A stretch of DNA of 50,256 bases from Streptomyces sp. ISL-96 (GTDB taxonomy: Bacteria; Actinomycetota; Actinomycetes; Streptomycetales; Streptomycetaceae), in NCBI RefSeq assembly GCF_018614035.1, contig NZ_JAGGPA010000014.1, positions 1-50,256 on the forward strand, given 5' to 3'. A program made the position numbers and the translations under genes. The notes under the pieces were generated by a model, which was not told where the DNA came from, did no database searches, and was given only the letters and a program-made list of their open reading frames with translations. This document shows, one piece after another, positions 15,668 through 24,699 of this stretch; the stretch's first letter is position 1; each line of letters opens with the position of its first letter.

Positions 15668-17275
15668 ATGACTAGTCAGACCACCATCGACAAGGCGCCG
15701 CCGCCGCAGGATCCGGCGCCCGCGCCCGCCAAGGGACTCCGTGGCCACCCCTGGCTGACGCTCTTCGGAGTTGCCATCGGCGTGATGATGGTCGCGCTCG
15801 ACGGCACGATCGTCGCGATCGCCAACCCCGCTATCCAAAAGGACCTCGGCGCCTCGCTCGCCGACGTCCAGTGGATCACCAACGGCTACCTCCTCGCCCT
15901 CGCCGTCGCCCTGATCACCGCGGGCAAGCTCGGCGACCGCTTCGGCCACCGCCAGACGTTCCTCATAGGCATCGCGGGCTTCGCTCTCGCCTCCGGGGCC
16001 ATCGGCCTCTCCAGCGAGATCTCCCTGGTCATCGCCTTCCGCGTACTCCAGGGCCTGTTCGGCGCGCTCCTCATGCCGGCCGCGCTCGGCCTGCTCCGCG
16101 CCACCTTCCCGGCCGAGAAGCTGAACATGGCCATCGGCATCTGGGGCATGGTCATCGGCGCTTCCACCGCCGGCGGCCCGATCGTCGGCGGTCTGCTCGT
16201 CGAGCACGTCAACTGGCAGTCGGTCTTCTTCATCAACGTGCCCGTCGGGATCGTCGCGCTGGTCTTCGGCCTGGTGATCCTCAAGGACCACCGCGCGGCG
16301 AATGCCCCCCGGTCCTTCGACATCCCCGGCATCGTGCTGCTCTCCGGCGCCATGTTCGCCATGGTCTGGGGCATCATCAAGGCCGGCGAGTGGGGCTGGG
16401 ACAGCCCCAGCACCTGGGCCTGGCTGGGCGCTTCCGTCGTCCTCTTCGTGGTCTTCGCAGTCTGGGAGACGAAGGTCAAGGAACCGCTCATTCCGCTCGC
16501 CATGTTCCGGTCCATTCCGCTCTCCGCGGGTGTCGTCCTCATGGTCCTCATGGCGATCGCCTTCATGGGCGGGCTGTTCTTCGTGACGTTCTTCCTTCAG
16601 GGAGTGCACGGCATGAGCCCGGTCGAGAGCGGTCTGCACCTGCTGCCGCTGACCGGCATGATGATCGTCTCCTCGCCGCTGGCGGGCGTGCTCATCACCA
16701 AGTTCGGCCCGCGGGTCCCGCTGGTCGGCGGCATGGTCGCCACCGCGACCGCCATGTTCGGCATGACGACACTCACGGCCGACACCAGCACGTTCATGAT
16801 GTCGCTGTGGTTCGGCCTCCTCGGCCTCGGCCTCGCGCCGGTCATGGTCGGCGCCACCGAGGTCATCGTCGGCAACGCCCCCATGGAGCTCTCCGGGGTC
16901 GCCGGCGGTCTCCAGCAGGCCGCCATGCAGGTCGGCGGCGCGCTCGGCACCGCCGTCCTCGGCGCGATCATGTCCTCGAAGGTCAGCGCGGACTTCGCGG
17001 GCAACTGGAAGGAAGCGGGGATCCCGATTCCGGCCGACCCCAAGCTGGAGGAGGCGGCCGAGTTCGCCTCCGTGCCGGCGAAGGAGCTGGCCAGGGCGGG
17101 CCTGGAGCCGCCCGTGATCGACAAGATCGGTGCCGTCATCCATGACACTTTCGTGTCGGGCATGCACCTGGCCTTCACCGTCGCGGGCGTCGTCGCGGTC
17201 GTGGCGGCGCTGGTCGCCACCTTGACGAAGCGCGGCGAGAACGCTGACGCGGGTGCGGGCGGCGCCCACATCTGA
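15668..17275 (+). CDS. MFS drug exporter, DHA2 (EmrB/QacA) family, 14 TM
   Basis: This 535-residue polytopic protein starts with a Pro/Ala-rich cytoplasmic tail followed by the DHA2 first helix and motif D1 (MMVALDGTIVAIANPAIQKD). Motif A is GKLGDRFGHRQTFLIG. Motif C, typical of antiporters, appears in WGMVIGASTAGGPIVGGLLV. About 14 hydrophobic segments are visible. Such proteins expel drugs or secondary metabolites using the proton gradient. The ATG at 15668 fits the leaderless promoter; GTG at 15662 is the alternative. It is controlled by the divergent TetR gene and ends just before a strong hairpin terminator. Confidence 0.9.
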   Translation: MTSQTTIDKAPPPQDPAPAPAKGLRGHPWLTLFGVAIGVMMVALDGTIVAIANPAIQKDLGASLADVQWITNGYLLALAVALITAGKLGDRFGHRQTFLIGIAGFALASGAIGLSSEISLVIAFRVLQGLFGALLMPAALGLLRATFPAEKLNMAIGIWGMVIGASTAGGPIVGGLLVEHVNWQSVFFINVPVGIVALVFGLVILKDHRAANAPRSFDIPGIVLLSGAMFAMVWGIIKAGEWGWDSPSTWAWLGASVVLFVVFAVWETKVKEPLIPLAMFRSIPLSAGVVLMVLMAIAFMGGLFFVTFFLQGVHGMSPVESGLHLLPLTGMMIVSSPLAGVLITKFGPRVPLVGGMVATATAMFGMTTLTADTSTFMMSLWFGLLGLGLAPVMVGATEVIVGNAPMELSGVAGGLQQAAMQVGGALGTAVLGAIMSSKVSADFAGNWKEAGIPIPADPKLEEAAEFASVPAKELARAGLEPPVIDKIGAVIHDTFVSGMHLAFTVAGVVAVVAALVATLTKRGENADAGAGGAHI

Positions 17276-17293
17276 CGTCAACCCAGTACGTAC

Positions 17294-17327
17294 GACAGCC
17301 CCGCCGGCCGGTTCCGGCGGGGCTGTC
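17294..17327 (+). terminator. hairpin terminator after the MFS exporter
   Basis: Perfect 14-bp stem GACAGCCCCGCCGG / CCGGCGGGGCTGTC with a 6-base loop, 18 bp after the exporter stop. There is no T-tract, as is usual in actinomycetes. Confidence 0.75.
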
Positions 17328-17425
17328 GCCTATCCGGGTGGAACACCTCCCGGCCCCTTCCGCAGCCACGTTCCCGCAGCTCAGGCTGAGGCCAAGTGAT
17401 CCACTGCAAACGGGGGTTGATTCCG

Positions 17426-17791
17426 ATGATGCGTACGACCGTTCTCGCGGCCGGAGCCCTGGCCGTCACCGCACTGCTGCCGCAGCCCGCTCACGCGGGG
17501 CCGCCGCGCCTGGGGGCCTGCGCGACCGGGGAGTTCTGTCTCTGGGCCAAGCCGGACTTCAGGGGCGGCCGCCAGACCCACGAACTGTCCGGCACGGACA
17601 TCGAGAGCTGCGTCGCGCTCCCACCCGGCACCGACGCCCAGTCCGTGGCCAACCGTACCGGCCGGCCCGTCACGACGTACCAGTCCGCGGAGTGCGCGGA
17701 GACGGGTGAGTTCGAGACGTATCCGGGCGGCGGGACGTGGGTGCCTCAAACCCCCTACCGGGTGCGGGCGTTCAAAGTGTGGGAGAACTGA
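17426..17791 (+). CDS. secreted peptidase-inhibitor I36-like small protein
   Basis: This 121-residue protein has a signal peptide (MRTTVLAAGALAVTALLPQP, cut after AHA). The mature domain shows the I36/beta-gamma-crystallin-like pattern GACATGEFCLWAKPDFRGG, then SCVALPPGTDAQSVANRTGR, and three further cysteines. SMI-type I36 proteins of Streptomyces inhibit metalloproteases, but most members are uncharacterised. The ATG at 17426 directly precedes the signal peptide and has GGGGG about 10 bases upstream; an in-frame GTG at 17396 would add ten residues. Confidence 0.75.
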   Translation: MMRTTVLAAGALAVTALLPQPAHAGPPRLGACATGEFCLWAKPDFRGGRQTHELSGTDIESCVALPPGTDAQSVANRTGRPVTTYQSAECAETGEFETYPGGGTWVPQTPYRVRAFKVWEN

Positions 17792-17873
17792 GGGGGATGC
17801 GCGCGGGAAAGCGGGGCAAGCGGTGGTCAAGCCCGGATCACACGAATTCCAGGGCACGACTCAGGGAGTGACC

Positions 17874-18137
17874 ATGGTGAGCAACAGCCGCGCACACAGC
17901 CCGTCCAACACCAGCGCCCTCAGCTGGGTCTCACTCGTCTGCGGCATTGTCGGCTTCTTCACCCTCGGCATTGTCCTCGGTCCGATCGCGCTGATCACCG
18001 GCTGGATCGCCATGGGCAAGCGCTTCAACACCGGCAATGTGCCGGCCGTGATCGGATTCGTACTCGGTCTGATCATCACCGTCCTCGCGATCATCGCGCT
18101 GATAGGCGGCGCGGCCGTCTACGGCATGTCGATCTGA
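17874..18137 (+). CDS. small two-helix membrane protein, DUF4190-like
   Basis: This 87-residue protein has two strong transmembrane segments: LSWVSLVCGIVGFFTLGIVL, and VIGFVLGLIITVLAIIALIG. Between them lies GPIALITGWIAMGKRFNTGN, the DUF4190 pattern in which a short loop links two helices. The ATG at 17874 has GGGAG 5-9 bases upstream. It overlaps the 3' end of the convergent potassium channel gene by 19 bp. Function is unknown. Confidence 0.75.
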   Translation: MVSNSRAHSPSNTSALSWVSLVCGIVGFFTLGIVLGPIALITGWIAMGKRFNTGNVPAVIGFVLGLIITVLAIIALIGGAAVYGMSI

Positions 18138-18940
18138 CGCGCTGCGCAGGATGCTTGTGGCGCAGGGGCCGTCCCCACGGGCGGCCCCTCAGGCGTACCG
18201 GGGGCCGGGACCGCCGCCCCCGACGCCAGCTCCGCGACCTGCGCCCGCAGGGCCCGCACTTCCTCCGTGAGCAGCGCGATCGCGGCCGTCTGGCGGCGCT
18301 CCTCCACGTCGTCCCGCTCGAAGCGGGAGATGAACCAGGCAGCGATGTTCGCCGTCACCACACCCAGCAGCGCGATCCCCGAAAGCATCAGCCCCACCGC
18401 CAGCACCCGGCCAAGACCAGTGGTGGGCGAGTGGTCGCCGTACCCGACCGTCGTCATCGTCGTGAACGACCACCACACCGCGTCACCCAGCGTCTTGATG
18501 TTCCCCCCGGGCGCCCCCCGCTCGACCTCCAGTACCGCCAGTGAGCCGAACATCAGCAGCCCGATCACCGCGCCCCCGACGTACGTCGTGAGCTGGATCT
18601 GGGGAGCCATCCTGGCGCGTCGGCCGACCAGCAGCAGCGTGGAGACGAGCCGGAGCAGCTGAAGCGGCCGCAGCAGCGGCAGCAGCACCGCGAGCAGGTC
18701 CAGCGGATGGCTGCGGATGAAGAGCCGCTTGCTGGGGGACAGCGACAGTCGTACGACGTAGTCCAGGGCGAACGCGCCCCACACCACCCACTCCGTCACC
18801 AGACAGATCCGCCGCACCACACCGGTCGCGTCGGGCGCGACGATCGGCACCGCGTACGCGACGGCGAAAGCCACCGCCAGTCCCAGCAGGAGCCCCTGTG
18901 TGCGCTGTTCCCACTGGACCTGCGCGGTCTGCGTCTTCAT
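18119..18940 (-). CDS. voltage-gated-like potassium channel
   Basis: This 273-residue ion channel has about six hydrophobic segments and a pore loop with the canonical K+ selectivity filter in WWSFTTMTTVGYGDHSPTT. The S4-like segment (LRPLQLLRLVSTLLLVGRRA) carries regularly spaced arginines, suggesting weak voltage sensing. A C-terminal coiled coil (TAAIALLTEEVRALRAQVAE) probably tetramerises the channel. The ATG at 18940 (MKTQTAQVQ) is chosen over an upstream one at 18964 because it gives the usual short N-terminus. It is separated from the upstream aceE gene by a terminator hairpin, so it is probably transcribed independently. Confidence 0.85.
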   Translation of the reverse strand: MKTQTAQVQWEQRTQGLLLGLAVAFAVAYAVPIVAPDATGVVRRICLVTEWVVWGAFALDYVVRLSLSPSKRLFIRSHPLDLLAVLLPLLRPLQLLRLVSTLLLVGRRARMAPQIQLTTYVGGAVIGLLMFGSLAVLEVERGAPGGNIKTLGDAVWWSFTTMTTVGYGDHSPTTGLGRVLAVGLMLSGIALLGVVTANIAAWFISRFERDDVEERRQTAAIALLTEEVRALRAQVAELASGAAVPAPGTPEGPPVGTAPAPQASCAARQIDMP

Positions 18941-18971
18941 GCCCGAATCATGCCCGAATCGCAAGGGACGC

Positions 18972-19020
18972 CGAAGGGCGGCGAGCCCCGAGGAGGTCCT
19001 GCGGGTCCCGCCGCCCTTCG
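18972..19020 (-). terminator. hairpin terminator downstream of aceE
   Basis: Perfect 12-bp arms CGAAGGGCGGCG (18972-18983) and CGCCGCCCTTCG (19009-19020) with a 25-base loop that can fold further. It lies in the 95-bp gap between aceE and the channel gene on the minus strand. Confidence 0.65.
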
Positions 19021-19035
19021 CGACCGACAGGTCGG

Positions 19036-21777
19036 TTACGCGTCGCCCCCGGCCGCACCGGGGTCCGCCGCCGTCACGTCCAGCAGCTGGTAGCGGTCGA
19101 CCGCCTGCTTCAGCGACGAGCGGTCGATCTTGCCCTCCCGGGCCAGCTCCGTCAGCACAGCCAGCACGATCGACTGCGCGTCGATGTGGAAGTACCGGCG
19201 GGCCGCACCACGCGTGTCGGCGAAGCCGAAGCCGTCCGCACCCAGCGAGGAGTACGTACCCGGAACCCAGCGCGAAATCTGGTCCGGAACCGAACGCATC
19301 CAGTCGGAAACGGCCACGAACGGACCCGAAGCCCCGGAGAGCTTCTGCGTCACGTACGGCACGCGCTGCTCCTCCTCCGGGTGGAGCAGGTTGTACTCCT
19401 CCACCGAGACGGCCTCACGCCGCAGCTCGTTCCAGGAGGTCGCGGACCAGACATCCGCCTTGACGTTCCATTCCTCGGCGAGCATCCGCTGCGCCTCGAC
19501 CGCCCACGGCACCGCCACACCGGAGGCCATGATCTGGGCCGGAATCGCGCCCTTCTCGCCCTCCTTGAAGCGGTAGATGCCCTTGAGGATGCCCTCGGCG
19601 TCCACGTTCTCGGGCTCCGCCGGGTGCTGGATCGGCTCGTTGTAGACGGTCAGGTAGTAGAAGATGTCCTCGTTCTCGTCGGCGGTCCCGCCGTACATCC
19701 GCTTCAGACCGTCCTCGACGATGTGCGCGATCTCGTACCCGAACGCCGGGTCATAGCTGACACAGCCCGGGTTCGTCGAGGCGAGCAGCTGCGAGTGGCC
19801 GTCCGCGTGCTGGAGGCCCTCACCGGTCAGAGTCGTACGACCGGCGGTCGCGCCCAGGACGAATCCGCGCGCGAGCTGGTCGGCCATCTGCCAGAACTGG
19901 TCACCGGTGCGCTGGAAACCGAACATCGAGTAGAAGACGTAGACCGGGATCAGCGGCTCGCCGTGCGTCGCGTACGCCGAACCGGCCGCGATCAGCGACG
20001 CCGTGCAGCCCGCCTCGGAGATGCCGTCGTGCAGCATCTGCCCCGTCGGCGACTCCTTGTACGCGAGCAGCAGATCGCGGTCGACCGCCTCGTACTGCTG
20101 ACCCAGGGGGTTGTAGATCTTCGCACTCGGGAAGAACGCGTCCATACCGAACGTGCGGTACTCGTCGGGCGCGATCAGCACGAAACGCTTGCCGATCTCC
20201 TTGTCCCGCATGAGGTCCTTCAGTACTCGCACGAACGCCATCGTCGTGGCGATCGACTGCTGACCGGACCCCTTCTTCGCAGCCGCGTACGTCTTCTCGG
20301 CCGGCAGCGGCAGCGGCTTCGCCCGTACGACACGGGTCGGTACGTACCCGCCCAGCGCATTGCGCCGGTCGTGCATGTACTGGATCTCCTCGGACTTGCG
20401 GCCCGGGTGGTAGTACGGCGGGTAGCCCTCGTCCAGCTGCTTGTCCGTGATCGGGATGTGCAGCCGGTCGCGGAAGCGCTTCAGGTCCTCGACCGTCAGC
20501 TTCTTCATCTGGTGGGTCGCGTTGCGGCCCTCGAAGTTCGGCCCAAGCGTCCAGCCCTTGACGGTCTGGGCGAGGATCACGGTCGGCTGGCCCTTGTGCG
20601 CCTTGGCCGCCGCGTACGCCGCGTACACCTTCTTGTGGTCGTGACCGCCACGCCCGAGGTGCAGGATCTGGTCGTCGGTCATGTTCTCGACCATGGCGCG
20701 CAGCCGGTGGTCGTCACCGAAGAAGTGCTGGCGGATGTACGCGCCCGTCTCCGTGGCGTACGTCTGGAACTGGCCGTCCGGGGTCGTGTTGAGCTTGTTG
20801 ACCAGCACGCCGTCGCGGTCCTGCGCGAGCAGCGGGTCCCAGCTCCGGTCCCAGACCAGCTTGATGACGTTCCAGCCGGCGCCCCGGAACTGCGACTCCA
20901 ACTCCTGGATGATCTTGCCGTTGCCGCGTACCGGGCCGTCGAGGCGCTGGAGGTTGCAGTTGACGACGAAGGTCAGGTTGTCGAGGTTCTCGCGGGCGGC
21001 GATCGACAGCTGGCCGAGCGACTCGGGCTCGTCCATCTCGCCGTCGCCGAGGTACGCCCAGACATGCGACTTGGAGGTGTCGGCGATGCCGCGCGCCTCC
21101 ATGTAGCGGTTCATCCGCGCCTGGTAGATCGCACCGAGGGGGCCGAGACCCATCGAGACGGTCGGGAACTCCCAGAAGTCCGGCATCAGCCGCGGGTGCG
21201 GGTACGACGACAGGCCGTACGGAGCCTTCGACTTCTCCTGGCGGAAGGCGTCGAGCTGCTGCTCGCTCAGCCGGTCCAGCAGGTACGCGCGGGCGTAGAT
21301 TCCGGGGGACGCGTGGCCCTGGAAGAAGATCTGGTCGCCGCCGTCGCCCTCGTCCTTGCCCCGGAAGAAGTGGTTGAAGCCCACGTCGTAGAGGGAGGCG
21401 GAGGAGGCGAACGTGGCGATGTGACCGCCCACGCCGATACCCGGGCGCTGCGCACGGGATACCATCACGGCCGCGTTCCAGCGGGTCGCGTTCAGGACCT
21501 TGCGCTCGATCTCCTCGTTGCCGGGGAAGAACGGCTCGTCCTTGGTCGCGATCGTGTTGACGTAGTCCGTACTGCGCATCTCGGGGACGGCGACACGCTT
21601 CTCACGCGCGCGCTCGATGAGGCGGAGCATCAGGTAGCGGGCGCGCTCACGGCCCCGCTCGTCGACGGCGGCGTCGAGGGAGTCGAGCCATTCCTGGGTC
21701 TCTTCAGGATCGAAGTCCGGGACCTGGCTCGGAAGGCCGCCAATGATGATCGGATTACGATCGGATCCGGAAGCCAC
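19036..21777 (-). CDS. aceE: pyruvate dehydrogenase E1 component, homodimeric type
   Basis: This 913-residue protein matches the ~900-residue single-chain E1 that decarboxylates pyruvate with thiamine diphosphate and passes the acetyl group to the E2 lipoyl domain. The ThDP motif starts at [20 protein letters not shown] and ends at VVNCN. The N-terminal catalytic region begins [20 protein letters not shown]; later segments include [20 protein letters not shown] and [11 protein letters not shown]. The GTG at 21777 has GAAGGA 5-10 bases upstream; the frame is open to 21858 but those residues are basic and unlike the family. Its next neighbours across the promoter, a DUF3052 gene and a peroxiredoxin, match the mycobacterial arrangement as I recall it. 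Confidence 0.95.
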   Translation of the reverse strand: MASGSDRNPIIIGGLPSQVPDFDPEETQEWLDSLDAAVDERGRERARYLMLRLIERAREKRVAVPEMRSTDYVNTIATKDEPFFPGNEEIERKVLNATRWNAAVMVSRAQRPGIGVGGHIATFASSASLYDVGFNHFFRGKDEGDGGDQIFFQGHASPGIYARAYLLDRLSEQQLDAFRQEKSKAPYGLSSYPHPRLMPDFWEFPTVSMGLGPLGAIYQARMNRYMEARGIADTSKSHVWAYLGDGEMDEPESLGQLSIAARENLDNLTFVVNCNLQRLDGPVRGNGKIIQELESQFRGAGWNVIKLVWDRSWDPLLAQDRDGVLVNKLNTTPDGQFQTYATETGAYIRQHFFGDDHRLRAMVENMTDDQILHLGRGGHDHKKVYAAYAAAKAHKGQPTVILAQTVKGWTLGPNFEGRNATHQMKKLTVEDLKRFRDRLHIPITDKQLDEGYPPYYHPGRKSEEIQYMHDRRNALGGYVPTRVVRAKPLPLPAEKTYAAAKKGSGQQSIATTMAFVRVLKDLMRDKEIGKRFVLIAPDEYRTFGMDAFFPSAKIYNPLGQQYEAVDRDLLLAYKESPTGQMLHDGISEAGCTASLIAAGSAYATHGEPLIPVYVFYSMFGFQRTGDQFWQMADQLARGFVLGATAGRTTLTGEGLQHADGHSQLLASTNPGCVSYDPAFGYEIAHIVEDGLKRMYGGTADENEDIFYYLTVYNEPIQHPAEPENVDAEGILKGIYRFKEGEKGAIPAQIMASGVAVPWAVEAQRMLAEEWNVKADVWSATSWNELRREAVSVEEYNLLHPEEEQRVPYVTQKLSGASGPFVAVSDWMRSVPDQISRWVPGTYSSLGADGFGFADTRGAARRYFHIDAQSIVLAVLTELAREGKIDRSSLKQAVDRYQLLDVTAADPGAAGGDA

Positions 21778-22201
21778 GCTGTTCCTTCGCTCGTTGGGTC
21801 TTGACTGAGGGACTTGAGGGGTGTCGCGCCGCCTCCATCGTGTACCCCTGGATGGCAAACGTCACCTCTACCGAGGGGTAACCAGGGGGGGCGAGGATGG
21901 GTCCGGCCAAATCGCAACCTTACGCCCAACGCGTTTATGTGTTCCGTAAGGCTGTTCGGGTCCGATTGGCCTATCGAAGCCGCGTAGGCTTACAAACGTG
22001 TCGCAATGGTGTGGGATGGATCACCGGGGCCTTCTCCGGCCGGGTCTGGAGTTGCGGTGAACCGGCCCCATCCGTCACCGTTTCGGCTGTCTCCACGGCC
22101 GGGTACTTGCGCGATCGGTCCCGCACGTGTGGACTACGGCCAACGCCCACGCACGCGCGTGGACTGAAGGTATTCCCCAAAACATGATCAGGAGGCAATC
22201 C
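21778..22201. other. 424-bp divergent intergenic region, aceE / DUF3052 gene
   Basis: No gene is recognised here. On the aceE side, ACCCCT and AGGGGT half-sites and a small dyad CCTC-TACC-GAGG lie 60-110 bp from the start codon. On the other side TAGGCT near 21985 resembles a -10 element, and CCACGC-ACGC-GCGTGG (22147-22162) is a perfect dyad about 40 bp from the DUF3052 start. The region is large enough for a metabolically controlled aceE promoter, but none can be assigned with confidence. Confidence 0.45.
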
Positions 22202-22633
22202 GTGAGCGCGACCGCGGACCACGCGGAGGAGCGAACCAACCCGGCAGTACGCCTGGGGTTCGTGCCCGGACAGGTGGTCCAGGAGATCGGCTACGACGAA
22301 GACGTCGAGCAGGAACTCCGTGAGGGCATTGAGGCGATCACCGGCCAGGAAATCGTCGACGAGGACTATGACGACGTCGCTGACGTCGTTCTTCTCTGGT
22401 TCCGTGACGAGGACGGCGACCTTACGGACGCGCTGGTGGACGCCATTGGTCTGCTTGAGGAAGGCGGCGTCGTACTGCTGCTGACTCCGAAGACCGGCCG
22501 CGACGGCTACGTCGAGCCCAGCGACATCAGCGAGGCCGCCCAGACGGCAGGTTTTTCCCAGACGAAGACCTTCAGCGCGGGCAAGGACTGGAGCGCAGGC
22601 CGGCTGGTGACCCCGAAGGCAGGCAAGCGCTGA
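22202..22633 (+). CDS. DUF3052 family protein
   Basis: This 143-residue acidic protein belongs to a conserved actinobacterial family. Typical segments are AVRLGFVPGQVVQEIGYDED, an acidic stretch EIVDEDYDDVADVVLLWFRD, DALVDAIGLLEEGGVVLLLT and the Lys-rich C-terminus. The GTG at 22202 is set by AGGAGG with a 7-base spacing. The family sits between aceE and ahpE in Mycobacterium tuberculosis as well as here, suggesting a link to central carbon or redox metabolism. No enzymatic motif is visible and its function is unknown to me. Confidence 0.85.
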   Translation: MSATADHAEERTNPAVRLGFVPGQVVQEIGYDEDVEQELREGIEAITGQEIVDEDYDDVADVVLLWFRDEDGDLTDALVDAIGLLEEGGVVLLLTPKTGRDGYVEPSDISEAAQTAGFSQTKTFSAGKDWSAGRLVTPKAGKR

Positions 22634-22687
22634 GCCACCGCCGCGTCCGAGCAGACTCCTCATGAGCAGGCTGCGCCCAAGGCGAAA

Positions 22688-22723
22688 CAGGGCCCCCGCC
22701 GACATCTGTCGGTGGGGGCCCTG
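22688..22723 (+). terminator. hairpin terminator between DUF3052 and peroxiredoxin genes
   Basis: 17-base arms CAGGGCCCCCGCCGACA and TGTCGGTGGGGGCCCTG pair with one G-T wobble around a 2-base centre, 54 bp after the DUF3052 stop. The two neighbouring genes are therefore probably separate transcripts. Confidence 0.75.
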
Positions 22724-22773
22724 TGCGTAGGCTGTCCGGACACAAATGGCCCAACGAGGGGATGACGCTTCCC

Positions 22774-23250
22774 ATGGCGATCGAGGTCGGCACCCTGGCC
22801 CCGGACTTCGAGCTGAAGGACAACCACGGCCGGACGGTCAAACTGTCCGACTTCCGGGCCCCCGGTGACGCCCGGAATGTGGTCCTGCTCTTCTACCCCT
22901 TCGCCTTCACCGGTGTCTGTACGGGCGAGCTGCGCGCGCTGAGCGACGAACTGCCGCAGTTTGTCAACGACGACGTACAGCTGCTCGCCGTGTCCACCGA
23001 CTCCATCCACACCCTGCGCGTGTACGCCGAACAGGAGGGCTTCGAGTACCCGCTCCTGTCGGACTTCTGGCCGCACGGAGCGGCCTCGCGGGCGTACGGC
23101 GTCTTCGACGAGGACAAGGGCTGCGCGGTGCGCGGCACCTTCGTCATCGACAAGGAGGGCGTGGTGCGGTGGACCGTGGTGAACGGTCTGCCCGACGCGC
23201 GTGACCTGAACGACTACCTCAAGGCGCTCAAGACGCTCGGCACGCTCTGA
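22774..23250 (+). CDS. ahpE: peroxiredoxin, AhpE-type
   Basis: This 158-residue thioredoxin-fold peroxidase carries the peroxidatic motif FYPFAFTGVCTGEL (P-x3-T-x2-C). It also has LAVSTDSIHTLRVYAEQEGF and the AhpE-like segment LLSDFWPHGAASRAYGVFDE. It should reduce hydrogen peroxide or alkyl and peroxynitrite substrates. Cys also occurs in KGCAVRGTFVID, where a resolving role cannot be decided. The ATG at 22774 is chosen for domain length; ATG 22762 is an alternative. Location next to aceE and DUF3052 supports the AhpE rather than BCP assignment. Confidence 0.82.
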   Translation: MAIEVGTLAPDFELKDNHGRTVKLSDFRAPGDARNVVLLFYPFAFTGVCTGELRALSDELPQFVNDDVQLLAVSTDSIHTLRVYAEQEGFEYPLLSDFWPHGAASRAYGVFDEDKGCAVRGTFVIDKEGVVRWTVVNGLPDARDLNDYLKALKTLGTL

Positions 23251-23398
23251 GGCTTTCCGGGCGAGTTGACCGAACGCCCGAAAAATCGGGACACCGGGCA
23301 TGCTGCGCACGGGAACCGGTCACTAGGATCGACTCGTTGATCCGATGCCGGCGCATTAACGGGGGTCCTCGTGCCCCTCGACACACTTGGGAGGACTC

Positions 23399-23974
23399 GT
23401 GGGAGTCAGCCTCAGCAAGGGCGGCAACGTCTCGCTGACCAAGGCCGCCCCCAACCTGACCGCGGTCATCGTCGGTCTGGGCTGGGACGCTCGTACCACC
23501 ACCGGGGGTGACTTCGACCTCGACGCCAGCGCGCTGCTGACCAACGCGGAGGGCAAGGTCACCAACGACTCGAACTTCGTCTTCTTCAACAACCTCAAGA
23601 GCCCCGACGGCTCCGTCGAACACCTCGGTGACAACACCACCGGTGAGGGCGAGGGCGACGACGAGGTCATCAAGGTGAACCTGGCCGGTGTGCCGGCCGA
23701 CGTCGCCAAGATCGTGTTCCCGGTCTCGATCTACGAGGCCGAGGCGAGGCAGCAGAGCTTCGGCCAGGTCCGCAACGCGTACATCCGCGTCGTGAACCAG
23801 GCCGACAACACGGAGCTGGCGCGCTACGACCTGAGCGAGGACGCCTCGACCGAGACCGCGATGGTCTTCGGCGAGCTGTACCGCAACCAGGCGGAATGGA
23901 AGTTCCGGGCCATCGGCCAGGGTTACGCCTCGGGCCTGCGCGGCATCGCGCAGGACTTCGGCGTCAACGTCTGA
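23399..23974 (+). CDS. terD: TerD-family calcium-binding stress protein 1
   Basis: This 191-residue single TerD domain has the metal-binding signature [12 protein letters not shown] and a second acidic loop in [15 protein letters not shown]. Conserved ends are [40 protein letters not shown] and the [17 protein letters not shown] tail. TerD proteins bind Ca2+ and are part of Ter complexes that confer resistance to tellurite, phage or oxidative stress. The GTG at 23399 is set by GGAGGA 4-9 bases upstream. It is followed after 100 bp by a very similar TerD gene. A CCCGA-AAAA-TCGGG hairpin lies about 110 bp upstream of the start. Confidence 0.92.
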   Translation: MGVSLSKGGNVSLTKAAPNLTAVIVGLGWDARTTTGGDFDLDASALLTNAEGKVTNDSNFVFFNNLKSPDGSVEHLGDNTTGEGEGDDEVIKVNLAGVPADVAKIVFPVSIYEAEARQQSFGQVRNAYIRVVNQADNTELARYDLSEDASTETAMVFGELYRNQAEWKFRAIGQGYASGLRGIAQDFGVNV

Positions 23975-24074
23975 GCGAGACCCCCCCCTCACCACCGTCC
24001 GGCGCCGCACTCGCACGTGCGGCGCCGGACGCGCCTCACCACTCATTTCCGTACCGCGGGGAGGAAGCAAGATC

Positions 24075-24650
24075 ATGGGTGTCACGCTCGCCAAGGGAGG
24101 CAATGTCTCCCTCTCCAAGGCCGCACCGAACCTCACTCAGGTGCTCGTCGGGCTCGGCTGGGACGCGCGCTCCACCACCGGAGCCGACTTCGACCTCGAT
24201 GCCAGCGCGCTGCTGTGCCACAACGGCCGGGTGCTCGGCGACGAGTACTTCGTCTTCTACAACAACCTCAAGAGCCCCGAGGGCTCGGTCGAGCACACCG
24301 GCGACAACCTGACCGGTGAGGGCGACGGCGACGACGAGTCGATGATCATCGACCTCTCCCTGGTGCCGGAGAACTGCGACAAGATCGTTTTTCCGGTCTC
24401 GATCCACGACGCCGACAATCGGGGCCAGACGTTCGGCCAGGTCAGCAACGCCTTTATCCGGGTGGTGAACCAGGCCGACGGCCAGGAACTGGCCCGCTAC
24501 GACCTCTCCGAGGACGCGTCCAGCGAGACCGCGATGATCTTCGGAGAGGTGTACCGATACGGCGGCGAATGGAAGTTCCGAGCCGTTGGACAGGGGTATG
24601 CGTCGGGTCTGCGAGGCATCGCCCTAGACTTCGGGGTCAACGTTTCGTAA
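24075..24650 (+). CDS. terD: TerD-family calcium-binding stress protein 2
   Basis: This 191-residue tandem paralogue of the preceding gene has the same length and motif order ([69 protein letters not shown]). It differs by a [20 protein letters not shown] segment with a unique cysteine and by a more acidic central loop. RBS GGGGAGGAAG precedes the ATG. The duplication probably allows mixed TerD assemblies. The DUF475 membrane-protein gene starts 49 bp after the stop and is likely co-transcribed. Confidence 0.92.
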   Translation: MGVTLAKGGNVSLSKAAPNLTQVLVGLGWDARSTTGADFDLDASALLCHNGRVLGDEYFVFYNNLKSPEGSVEHTGDNLTGEGDGDDESMIIDLSLVPENCDKIVFPVSIHDADNRGQTFGQVSNAFIRVVNQADGQELARYDLSEDASSETAMIFGEVYRYGGEWKFRAVGQGYASGLRGIALDFGVNVS

Positions 24651-24699
24651 AGCCGCGCACGGCGCGGGGGAGACCCGTACTTACACGATGGGGTAGCCA

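Noticed and set aside
18898..21804. 968-codon open frame on the plus strand across aceE
   Set aside because: It is antisense to aceE and is an artefact of GC-rich third positions. It has Arg/Val/His-rich composition and no family motifs.
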